Below are positions 35,276-45,420 of a stretch of 64,000 bases of DNA, one piece after another. How positions within the stretch are numbered: the first letter of the stretch is position 1; the number at the start of each line of letters is the position of its first letter. The position numbers and the translations under genes are program-made. Under the pieces are notes generated by a model, which was given only the letters and a program-made list of their open reading frames with translations, searched no databases and was not told the DNA's origin. The DNA is from Magicicada septendecula (taxonomy: Eukaryota; Arthropoda; Insecta; Hemiptera; Cicadidae), in NCBI GenBank assembly GCA_034769895.1, contig CM068374.1:357031802-357095801 (forward strand), read 5' to 3'.

Positions 35276-37035
35276 CTGTATTGGTCTGAATATAAGACAG
35301 CCTCACATATAAGACTGGTTTTTGAAGGTGTTTTTAAGAAGAAAAGGGCCAGCATATAAAACAGCACTGAATTTTTTGAGAAGTTCTATGAGAAAGATGA
35401 TTAAATGGATAAATATGGCTATGTTACATTAAAGGTGACATTATAAATGATAAAAGTACCTTATAATTTTTAGTTCTGGTCATCATCCTCTTTTAATTCT
35501 CCAAGTTCATCCTCAGTATGGTACTAGAATCAGATTTGTAACTGGAATCTTTCCACAAAATGTGATCCTCACTCCCAACCATGTTATTAGAAACACATTT
35601 TTTAAGCCCCTTTACAATGGATTTACTTTTGATTATCCCTTATGCTGTTATTATTTACTGGGCCACTAGCTGTATGCTTGGTTTCTTCAACTTGCTGTCA
35701 GAGTCAATGTATGGTTTTTCATTAATTAACCAGTCACTATAGTTCTTCTGTAATTGGTCATTAAATGCTTTATTAACAACCACATCTAAAACTTGAAGCT
35801 GAGAAGTAATTCCACCAGGGATTATAACAAGATCAGTGTTCATTTCTGCAACCTGTTTCTTTATTTTCTCAGTTATGTGACCACAAAAAGCATCAAGAAT
35901 TAACATGCGCCTCTGCCCTATTAAAACACTTGGTCGACATCCCCAACAACCTTAAGCCACTCTACCATAAGTTCTTCAGTCATCTATCCCTTTTCCTGTA
36001 GCATCACAGTAACACTTGACAACATATTAGGAAAAAACTCTGGTGTTTGGTCAGCATTTGCCATTTGGCCAAGCAGGTAATTGTGGGGTCTATTCAGAAT
36101 ATATCACCGATAATGTTAATCGGGGATAAAATTATCAGCATAATCTGTAGGTAGGCATTGCACAAGGGTTGTACGACATTGGTAATACAGACCCAGATGC
36201 CACATCACGCGTTTACACTAGGCCAAGGTTGCCTCAGTTTCAGTTATTGAAATTTTCAACCCACATGGCACCTCCATTACATTCATTTTAATAACTTCTT
36301 GCCATATTGATATCCTTTGTTTTGTTTCTCATGAATGTACGAGTTTTGGAAACAAGTCTGTCAAGATCATTTTATTTTCCAGTTTTAGACCGTCTGAATG
36401 CTTTTCTTGATTTACCGCCAACATCATACAATACATTCAGAAACACCAGACTCTTTGGCAACCTACATATTGTTTGTTTCACCTCGTGTGTTACTCTCAT
36501 ACTCTCCCATGTTTATATGACGCATAGAGGATATGATTGCTGTGATGATATTGCTTCATATCAACATGATCCTTGTGTATCAGCCATTACTGTCCTAATG
36601 TCAATGACTCCATACCACAGTATGGTACTTGAATACTGTAATTAATGCACATACGTATAAGTAGAGCAATGAACACTCCAAAGCACACACGTATTAACAG
36701 AAAAACACTCAACACGTATGAATATTCACTTCGTTAACTTAACCTGAAAGTGCACAGCTGTTTTAATGTCAGTGACACAGTATCGTACTTGAGCACAGTG
36801 GTGAAAATTTGTTTGGATATCTGCTTCGTTTTTTTGACCTTGAGCTCATTATAACATCGATGTGTTGATTCATGCTGCACAATGGCAACCCTCTGCAGCT
36901 GGAGAATAGTACAAAATACGATAGACTTTTGCAGGCACAAACACAAAATTTGTAAATGTTAGGTTGTGATAGGTACAGTTTTTGGAAGAGCATTTTAAGG
37001 AAGAAAATTGTCGTCTTATGTTCGGGCCAATACAG
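35276..37035 (-). mobile_element. pogo-type DNA transposon, decayed
   Basis: CTGTATTGGTCTGAATATAA at the left end and, inverted, CTGTATTGGCCCGAACATAA at the right end, each next to TA. The ATTGG.C.GAA.ATAAGAC terminus is characteristic of a widespread pogo-type family. It is 1,760 bp long, with only a scrambled transposase fragment. It ends 144 bp before the exon at 37180. Confidence 0.8.
35655..36065 (-). pseudogene. pogo-type transposase fragment
   Basis: The frame at 35906-35655 reads LILDAFCGH...GGITSQLQVLDVVVNKAF...WL, the second half of the pogo-type DDE domain (the first D in LDAF, the last in QVLD). Upstream, in shifted frames, pieces such as RTYGRVA and QRRMLILDAF show the usual preceding block. 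Several frameshifts and stops make it non-functional. Confidence 0.72.
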
Positions 37036-37179
37036 TATAAATTTATTAAACTTAGAGACTTAATTCATGAAAGCTAATATCTCATACTTGAGTCATAATC
37101 GTTATGTCTCTTAAGTTTTTGTTAAATTTTGTATTCTTTAATACGGTGTCTGTGAAAAATATTTTTAACTTTGTTTCAG

Positions 37180-37277
37180 ATATACTTCTAGGTGTACCAT
37201 CTTTACAAGCACACAACTTGGATGCCAAACTGCGTGAAGAGAGATGTCGATATTTAGTTGCTGAACTAGTTTGCCGG
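37180..37277 (+). CDS. host gene internal exon (second of three seen)
   Basis: The acceptor TTTGTTTCAG precedes a 98-bp exon and the donor CGG|GTAAAT follows it. Its first two bases complete the codon left open by the exon at 16383-16606, then 32 codons stay open (ILLGVPSLQAHNLDAKL...YLVAELVCR), ending in phase 0. The next exon starts in phase 0. The peptide is mixed helical with no motif I can assign. Confidence 0.78.
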
Positions 37278-38508
37278 GTAAATAATATCATCCTTCAGCA
37301 AATACTTTTATTGGCTATTGCTTGAATACTGAGTTTAAATATTATTACATTTTTGTGAAAAATGTAAAGAATCGATTTCAAAAAATAAAAATCCCACAAG
37401 TTTTAATTTAAAAGTAGAAAGAAATGATCAGCCACAACATGTTAGGAATAAGAATGTGTTGGAGAGATGAAAGGATTGTTGGCAGAAATAACAGTTGAAT
37501 ATCTGTTTTTTCACTTAGTGCAAACAAACAGATCTTAAAGAGAGGTGTTGAGTTTAAAAATAAAGTGGTGTGTTCCTCTTCCATCCTCTGTATATAGCCT
37601 AGCTACTACAATCTTCTTGGTGGTTTATCACCGACCCTGTACGCATAATTTTTACTCCTCATTTGTACACGTTCTCCCCCCCCTCAATATTATTCTAATT
37701 TTCTTCCTTTCCCATCTGCTTAGTGTTTCCTGTGCTTTTTTTGTTCATTACCGCAATTCTCATACACACACAGCACCATCAGTCTGATTATAGTTATATA
37801 GTCTCAGCTTGTTGCAGTGGTAGGCAGTTACTTGACTTGTAGTAAATGATTAAGCTTTCCAGCACATCTATTCACTTTGGTCAGTCTCACCTCAGTCATA
37901 GTCTAATCAAATATAGTTTTTCCATTCCGAAATCTAGTACATTCCCAGTGGTTTATATATGAAGAGTGAACAATGCAGCAGTTGTCAGAGGTGCTAGGAG
38001 TAGTTAGTAGTTATCTTTGATAGTTTCAAATGGAGCTTAAGTGTCCAAATTGGGACTGGGAGAAATCTAAAGTTCATTGTCCTCATGGTAAAAATACTTT
38101 TTTCTCAAAATCCTTGACCCTTGCTACATGTATGGGTACAAGGAAAATTAAACAGTCCAAAATATACTAATGTGTTTGCAAATGTATAACACTTGAACCA
38201 ATCTTAAAAGTCAGACATAAAAGCTATTTATTACTAAGCAAATTATGATTCTGTAAATGTTTCTTCGTAAGAGTTGATGTTAGTTTAAAAGAAAATCACA
38301 ATAAACTTACAATACAGTAAGTTTACAATAAACTTAGGAATCTTCTTAAGTGACAAAAGACAGTGTTGGGAATATATAATTATTTTTGTGTTGAATCCAT
38401 ACTGAATTAGTTAGACAGAACCAGTTGCTTATGCAAAAGTGTAATGTAGTTTTTGTTGCTTACTGATGACATAAATAATATTGTTAACAACAGATTGTTT
38501 TGTTTCAG
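37278..38508 (+). other. intron between the second and third host exons
   Basis: 1,231 bp with GT...AG borders. AT-rich and free of recognisable transposons. Confidence 0.7.
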
Positions 38509-38649
38509 TCTGAATTTGAAGACTCCTTAGAATTATTATGTAGTTTTGTAAAGCGGCAGTTAAAGAGGGCAACAACAGAGACGTTTGAACTGGACAGAGA
38601 AGCATCTCATCCTCCTCTACCAATACCCTACCTCTTCGCTACACCAAAG
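38509..38649 (+). CDS. host gene internal exon (third of three seen)
   Basis: The acceptor TTTGTTTCAG and the donor AAG|GTATCA bound 47 whole codons (SEFEDSLELLCSFVKRQLKR at the start, PPLPIPYLFATPK at the end). Phase 0 at both borders agrees with the preceding exon. The proline-rich end suggests a linker. Family not recognised. Later exons would have to lie past the transposon cluster or beyond the window. Confidence 0.78.
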
Positions 38650-39141
38650 GTATCATCAGACATGTTAACAATTTACATGACTTGTGACTAGTTAATTTCA
38701 ATTATGGAATAACAAAATATATTTAAGTTTTATCATTTGGAAGACATATTTTCGTAGTGTTCTCTTGTGAATTTGGGAGTTAAACCCCTAATGGATCTGC
38801 TCAAGGCTGAAAGTGAGGCAGTTAAAATACGTAGTTGGGGCATCCAAGTAGGGTAGATGAACCAAGAAAAATAAAACAGTACCATGAAGTAAAGCCGGAG
38901 GTTCAGAGGAAGGCCAAATATGACATATCAGTCGTACATTGAGAGAGAGATTAAGGACAGGACCATGGGAAGAGTTTACAGGAAATGAAAGCTATATGCA
39001 TGGACAGGAACAGATAGAGGTGATGGTTGGTGGCTCCCTATAACTCAACACAGAGAGACAGAAAGGTCAGATAAAGAAGAAGTTCTCCTTTGAAATTACA
39101 ACTGCACATGCACACTCATGAAATAGTGTAGAGTTAAATAC
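38650..39141 (+). other. intronic DNA with a faint LINE-like remnant
   Basis: Between about 38905 and 39085 a plus-strand frame reads GRPNMTYQSYIEREIKDRTM and, after a stop, RGDGWWLP. This is the style of the C-terminal tail of non-LTR reverse transcriptases (a basic GRP motif followed by an IKD-type helix and a tryptophan-rich end). Too short to assign firmly. Confidence 0.3.
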
Positions 39142-39686
39142 TGTTACGACGTCACAGAACAATCTACGTGTTTATCGAACGTTCCAGAGAGATCCAGAAT
39201 GTAAGCATGTGGCATACGTGCTTGTAGATGCATTTGCGAGTCTTCTCGATGCCGCCAGCTGTGCGGACTGTCAAGGCCGCAGTTAATTACGTAGTTCATG
39301 CGGACGCTTAGACGCAATTAGGAATCAACTAGATTTTCGGCGACTATAAGTACAATTACTCAGGGACGCTCAAGTCAGTATAGCAGCGATATATTTACAG
39401 AACGGTTCGAGAGTTATTCTTGGGCAATATTACCGTGCACGTTCAAGTGGTTATTAGTAAAGTGTTGTGTTTTATAATCGGGCGGTATAATTGTAATACA
39501 AGTGTGTTTAATATTAGTGACATTTTGCGTGTGAACAGTTTTTATTTGATTTGTTGTAGTAGACTGTGTTGTTAATTATGAACTGTTTAACTGTGAAATT
39601 AAAGCTGGTGATTAGTGACTTAATTGGTGTCTTGTACTTATTTTGTTTCCACTGTACCTACGATTTTCGAGTAGACCATCGTAACA
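39142..39686 (+). repeat. element E left (5') LTR
   Basis: 545 bp. It differs from the right LTR by numerous substitutions and small indels, so the insertion is older than element A. Confidence 0.9.
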
Positions 39687-39687
39687 G

Positions 39688-39705
39688 TGATGTCAGAACT
39701 GGGTT
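39688..39705 (+). other. element E primer binding site, tRNA-Leu-like
   Basis: TGATGTCAGAACTGGGTT resembles the complement of a tRNA-Leu 3' end (TGGTGTCAGAAGTGGG). It starts one base after the LTR. Confidence 0.65.
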
Positions 39706-39775
39706 AAAACGGTTAACAGTGGAAACAGTGGACACTTTATACAAGACGAGTGTAATTCAGAATTAATCGGTAAAT

Positions 39776-41293
39776 ATGGATGCCAGTCAGATGATGGAAG
39801 CTTTCCAAACGCTGCTGTGGCAGACACAGGAAGTAGCAGAAAGACGACAAAAAGAAGAATGCAGACAAGAGGCGGAAGAGGCAGAGAAAAGACGCAGACA
39901 GGAGGTGGAAGAAGCAGAAAAATGACAGGATGAAAAACGCAGGCAGGAAAGAGAAGAGGCTGAGGAACATCAGAAAGCACTAATGCTAGAAACAGAAGAA
40001 AGACAAAAAGAAGAACGTACGCAGGAGGCAGAGGAACGGAAGCGTGAAACAGAAGACATCAAAGCATCAATGCAGGAGCAGAAACAGATGCAAGAACATA
40101 GTATCACAGAATTGGGTCTCCTACGAGGTGAGCTTAATAAACAAGTTACTAAAATATCGGAGGTACAAGAATCAATGACATTAAAAATAGCTGAAGTAGA
40201 AAAATCTGTCTCGAGTGTTGAAGGATCAATGTCTAATAAAATAGCTGAAGTAGAGAAATCAGTCACGAGTGTGGAAAAAGCTACGTCAACAAAAATGGAA
40301 GACACGATTACAAATAAAAAAGGGCAGATTAAAAATGAAGTCGAGCAGTGCCTGAAGTTACAACCAAAACAACTTTGTGAACAGACTGTACCAATGATAA
40401 AGACAGAAAAAGACATAGAAAATAAGTTAATAGAGAAAGTCACTTTGCCTCCAGTAGGGACAGTTCATGTCAAAGCTCCAACCTTTGACTGAAGCAGTCA
40501 CTGGGCAACGTACCTCCGCCAATTTGAAGCTGCTGCATGCACAAATAATTGGACAGAGAAAGACAAGGCAGTCTCACTTGTTCTCGCGTTAAAAGGACCA
40601 GCGGCAGAATTACTACAGAAAGTGCCACCTGACAGCCAGAACATCTATGCCGAGTTGGTAAAAGCTCTAGAATTATGCTACAGTGATAAACATTTGCAAG
40701 ATGTGTACTACGCTCAGTTAAGAACAAGACGACAAAATTCCGGGGAGAGTCTTCAAGAGTTTGAAGCAAGTATCGACAGATTGATTAGATTGGCCTATTC
40801 TGAAGCACCAGAAGCCTTCCGAATAAGGTTTGCGGTGCAAACATTTATTGATGGCATCGGAGATTGTGAACTTCAGCAAGTGCTATGAATGGCAAGACAC
40901 TGAAATAGCTCAGAAGCTCTTGTTCACGCCCTAGAGTTTGAAGCTGCCAAGTCAGCGTCCCGCTACATTAATGGGTTTGTGCCATCACATTGCAGTCAGA
41001 AGATCCCTGTATCATATTGCCATTACAATGAGTGCAGAAAAACAATGTTGTCGGACAAACAATTTAAAAGTTTAAGAGAGTCTCAACGATTTGAAAAAGA
41101 CAGAAGACCGAAATGTTACAACTGTGGAAAACGTGGTCATCTACAGGTAGACTGTTGGGAGAAGAAGATACCGAGAGAAGAGAGTGATTGCACGAATTGG
41201 AGAAGTAAAGCCCCAGAACAGCACACAGTTTCCACGCTACATAATACCAGTGGAAACATGATTGTTAATGGATTTGCGGAAGGTAAACCTTAG
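39776..41293 (+). pseudogene. element E gag, four in-frame TGA codons
   Basis: One reading frame runs from the ATG at 39776 (MDASQMMEAFQTLL) to TAG at 41291-41293. It begins with a Glu/Arg/Gln-rich coiled coil and repeats of KIAEVEKSV. The capsid domain follows (HWATYLRQFEAAA, KDKAVSLVLALKGPA, RTRRQNSGESLQEF). A CCHC zinc knuckle CYNCGKRGHLQVDC completes it. Stops at 39923, 40490, 40886 and 40901 are all TGA. The frame is otherwise unbroken, so it decayed by point mutation. Confidence 0.88.
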
Positions 41294-41874
41294 TCAGCAA
41301 CCGCCAGCCTCTAATTAGTTCTTGTACAATACAGACTGTGACTGGAAGCCCCGTCAAGGTGCTAGGAAAGGTAGACGTACATGTACGCCTGGGTCTTCTC
41401 GAGTTTAGCCACCAAATGCTCGTTGCAGATATTGTCGATGAAGTGATTCTTGGCATTATGAATGCCTACGGAACCATTGTGGACTTGAGAGAGAATGTCC
41501 TGAAGGTTGTCCAAGAGAAGATAAAGCTTTGCATAGCTAAAATGACAGGGTCTACCAACCATTTGATTAAGCGAGTGGCATTAGTCGAAGAAAAAGTCAA
41601 CAGGTCTGGTCAAGAGGAACCCTCCCTATTGCAAGTGGAAATGGAGGAAAAACTAGCAGAGGAAATACAAATAAGTGTAACGACAAAAGAAGTGATTGGA
41701 AAGCCAACTATGGGTGTCGAGACAAAACTCTTGCTTGTTCCTGAGCTGATAGAAGCGCCCGAGGGAAAAGTGGCTGAAGATGAGGTTACAAAAGAGGTTG
41801 TTGATGAGAACCAAACAAACTTGGATCAGCCAGTACATCATGGTCATCAGTACATGACGCAACAGGAGTGATTC
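41290..41874 (+). pseudogene. element E protease remnant and spacer
   Basis: In a frame different from gag, the sequence reads LVSNRQPLISS, VTGSPVKVLGKVDVHV and VILGIMNAYGTIVDL, the part of a Gypsy aspartic protease that follows the active site. The DTGA catalytic motif itself is missing at the point where the frames change (about 41288-41296), so a small deletion removed it. The remaining frame to about 41871 is Glu/Val-rich spacer. No reverse transcriptase follows. Confidence 0.7.
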
Positions 41875-42060
41875 CAGCAAAACTAATGGTTGAGCAGAAG
41901 ACTTGCATTCCTGGGAACATGACGTTCGGATCACACGAGACTGAATTCGAAGAACCGGAGAATTATCTTTGGTAAGGACGTCCACTTAGACTGCCTGGTC
42001 AAGTATTACTTCAGAGACGGTTTTGCAAGTTCGGGACGAACAGGCTTAAGGAGGAGGCAG

Positions 42061-42614
42061 TGTTACGACGTCACAGAACAATCTACGTGTTATCGAACGT
42101 TCCAGATAGATCCAGAATGTAAGCGTGTGGCGTACATCCTTGTAGACGCATTTGCGAGAGTCTTCTCGATGCTGCCAGCTGTGCGGACTGTGTCAAGACC
42201 GCAGTTAATTACATAGTTTATATGGACGCTAAGACGCAATTAGAAATCATCTAGATTTTTGGCGACTATAAAAAAAAAATTACTGAGGGACGCTCAAGTC
42301 AGTATAGCAGCGATATATTTACAGAGCGGTTCGAGACTTATTCTCGGGCGATATTACTGTGTGCATTCAAGTGGTTATTAGTAAAGTGTTGTGTTTTATA
42401 ATCGGGCGGTATAATTTTAATATAAGTGTGTTTAATATTAGTGACATTTTATTGCGTGTGAACAATTTTTATTTAATTTGTTGTTGTAGACTGTGTTGTT
42501 AATTACGAACTGTTTAACTGTGAAAAATAAAGTTGGTGATTAGTGACTTAATTGGTGTCTTGTCCTTATTTTGTTTCCACTGTACCTATGATGATTGAGT
42601 AGACTATCGTAACA
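42061..42614 (+). repeat. element E right (3') LTR
   Basis: 554 bp. Preceded by the polypurine run AAGGAGGAGGCAG. Confidence 0.9.
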
Positions 42615-44137
42615 GTACTTTAAAAATTAAATTGGAGTTATTGTTATCTATTAAACAGAAAAAAACTGTGAATATTATCACTTCACTGGTAGACACAGTT
42701 ATCACAATAAACAGTAGACAAAATTTGTTTTTTGTGCATTCAGTTTATGACGATTAAAAGATTTTATCAGTACTTTCATAAAAAAGTGATAATACATATT
42801 ATGATTTTGTTACTTTCAGTTTATTTGAGTAAGTACAATTTTGATAATTTGTAATAGTACTGTTTTTCATAGATAAATAACATACCTTGGTAATTCAGTA
42901 ATTAAAGAGACAGACAGTGTACACAAAAAACAGTTCATTTAATTAGTGTAATAATTTTCTTACTTTACAACATAATGCTGATATATTTACGCAGTTGCTC
43001 CATGTCTTTATTTGATTATTCACACCTGCTGCTCAGAATTTAGAATCTTGATGCTGAAAGCAGTTAAGGACATTTTTCTTTATGTCTGTATTGCTCTGAA
43101 ACTTAATGTCATGTGACATCTTGGGGGGGTGAAACAAGTAAAACCCTGTGATGGGCAAAAGGTCTAGCATATAAAGAACGCGTGGTAGAATTTCCCAGGT
43201 ATGATTCTTTGAAGGCTTCAATTGTCAGTTTGTAGTTTGTACAAGCGCTGTGGTGAAGGATAATCAGACCTTTTCTTTTTTAAGCAGGGTGTTCCTTAAA
43301 AAGTTAAGGCTTTACTTTAATCAAAGACATATTGGAGTAGAATTTTTGTCTTCAAAATGATCACAAAGAAAGTAGACTTTTAGCATAGAACAGACCAAGA
43401 ATCAGAGTTGTACTCATAAGTGTTGCTACTATTTGGCCACTTTCAAGCCGTTCAACCAGTTACTAAAATGTAAATAATTTATACAATTTTTTTCTATACT
43501 GTTTGTCGTATGCAAATAGATTTCTGATGGTTTACATCTAGAAAACAAAACTCTAAACTCTGCAGTCTGTTCTTGAGATATACTATCCATGAGAAGACAC
43601 CGTCACAAATAAGATATAGAGGTTTATGTTTCCACAATTGTACATTGAACAGCTACCAAAAACTTATCAGTTTATCACAGAGAATTCAGAAAGTGTCTTA
43701 TAATTTCTATGAACTATTATCCTGCAGCAGCTCTTTCACGATTGTGATTATTGAAGGATCCCCTTATTAAAGAATATACAGTTTTATGGATTAGATAGTT
43801 TTTTTTTATATTGTAACATTACTTAACCCATGCCCAAATATGATAACAATCACCATCGTTAAAACCAGTAATCACCCCATTCTAAAAGTCAGAAATGGGT
43901 ATTATGTACCAAGCTATAAAAAACTTTGTATTACAAAACACTGTAAACAATAACAAAGTGAAATATAGTGTACTTAGAGAAAGTGTAAACCTTAAAAAAG
44001 AGCATCTCACAGATTGGTACTGGAGATGAAAAACAATCAATATTGTAGCAGTGGACTATATTGCTGCTGACAATTTTTGTATTTTTTGTATTCTGTGTAA
44101 TTTTGTATTGTGTAGGCCACAAAGGTCTTGTACCTAG
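42615..44137. other. intronic or intergenic DNA with a mariner-like remnant
   Basis: About 42890-43290, read on the minus strand, looks like the C-terminal half of a mariner transposase (IILHHSACTNYKLTIEAF, then QSNTDIKKNVLNCFQHQDSK) with many stops and shifts. The rest shows no gene. Confidence 0.4.
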
Positions 44138-44199
44138 TGTAACTGTATCTTTATGTGGGTTGTAAAAATTAATAATTAGTGTTATTTGTGTGTAGTAAG
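44138..44199 (-). repeat. element B1 left LTR, first 62 bp (split by element C)
   Basis: Begins TGTAACTGTATCTTTATGTG exactly like the LTR starts at 52346 and 61678. It is interrupted after GTAGTAAG and resumes at 51092. Confidence 0.85.
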
Positions 44200-45369
44200 T
44201 GTTATGTTCAAATACAGTTTAAATAGATAAAATACAAAATTACCAATTATCACACCTACCTGCAAAGGTTCTTTTGGGTCCAGAAATCCGATCGCACGTA
44301 CCTCAGACGCAAACATGTGTTTCATAGGTTAGTGAAATGACTTACTCTACACATTTTATGAAGAGAATTATTTAAGCTTTATTCATTGAATATACTCTGT
44401 TCAAATTATTCATTACTCATTTCTGTCTGTCTACAAAACCTGTTATCTTTTAGTGTACTTTTAAACTGGAATACAGCTTCCTAGTAATCGGTAATGTTAC
44501 AGTATTTACTTACATGCTATAGCTTACCTTGTCCATCACACAAACACACAAACACAAACAGCCCAGCCTGCAATTTACATTCTCCCAGACACACAGAAAA
44601 TTATAAAGCCCTTAACATTTTTTGGAATATCCCCCGCGCCGGCAACGTGGTTTTCGGTTGATCATTATCACTCTTTTAAAATTTACTGTTAGTGTCCAAA
44701 AAATCGATAGATGTGTTCTCCACTTTTTATTAGACCGCGGTCACCTGGGTTTCACTGTTATTTCACTGTTATATAAAAAAAAACTGATAAAATTTAGTAG
44801 AGCGCACATGGCGCTGTGTCGGCCGACACAATCAACGACGGACTGGGCAAGCGTCTCTTGCAAGCGGGAGGAAGTTGATTTTCACCGCCAACGGATTTCG
44901 TCGACGCTCATAGTTGAGTTGTTGCAGTTGATCGACGCTGTTCATGCTACATAGTGGTTTTTCCTATAGTGTACGCCGACGATATTTAGTCGCTTCCGTT
45001 TTGATGTCACTAAAGAGGCGGTCCTTAATTTGCATATCCTTCAGCTCGGATTGTAAGTCTCACAAAAAACTTCGTTTCTGTGCCATTTTCGACAGCGTCG
45101 GTTGCTCGACTTCGCTTCCCACCCGCGCGTATACCTGCGTCATGCGTACAGGCGCATGACCACATTCAACAAAGTTCTTGGAAGTCGAGGGTGGCTACAT
45201 ACCTCAACTGATTACACAATGCGATATTGCGTTGCTGCCTTGGTTATAAACTGTTCCCTTTGCCACGTGTTCTGGTTTGTTGGAATAAAATTTACACAAT
45301 ACCTTTGTCAATCCCCGAAAAATTAAATAAATTTAAAAATAAAAATACCCACAAATTTGGACCGTTACA
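44200..45369 (-). repeat. element C left (3') LTR
   Basis: 1,170 bp, roughly 1-2% different from its partner. It contains plus-strand open frames (for example 44622-44954) that recur in the other LTR and are not treated as genes. Confidence 0.9.
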
Positions 45370-45420
45370 ATACCCCCTCAATGAGAGATCTTCTGTCCAA
45401 AACAGAAGAAATCTCATTGA
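45370..45420 (-). other. element C polypurine tract and adjacent hairpin
   Basis: On the minus strand TGAGGGGGTAT runs into the LTR start TGTAACGG. The hairpin beside it pairs TCAATGAGA (45378-45386) with TCTCATTGA (45412-45420) and CTTCTGT with ACAGAAG around a CCAAA loop. Several pairs differ from element D in a compensated way. Confidence 0.75.

Larger units (their letters stand above)
39142..42614 (+). mobile_element. element E: Gypsy LTR element, internally deleted
   Basis: Direct LTRs at 39142-39686 and 42061-42614 begin TGTTACGACG and end CGTAACA. The flanks ATAC and GTAC are a probable 4-bp target duplication with one change. A tRNA-Leu-like primer site follows the left LTR, and AGGAGGAGGCAG, a polypurine tract, precedes the right one. 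The interior keeps gag and part of the protease but has lost reverse transcriptase, RNase H and integrase. It lies in sense with the host gene. Confidence 0.88.
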
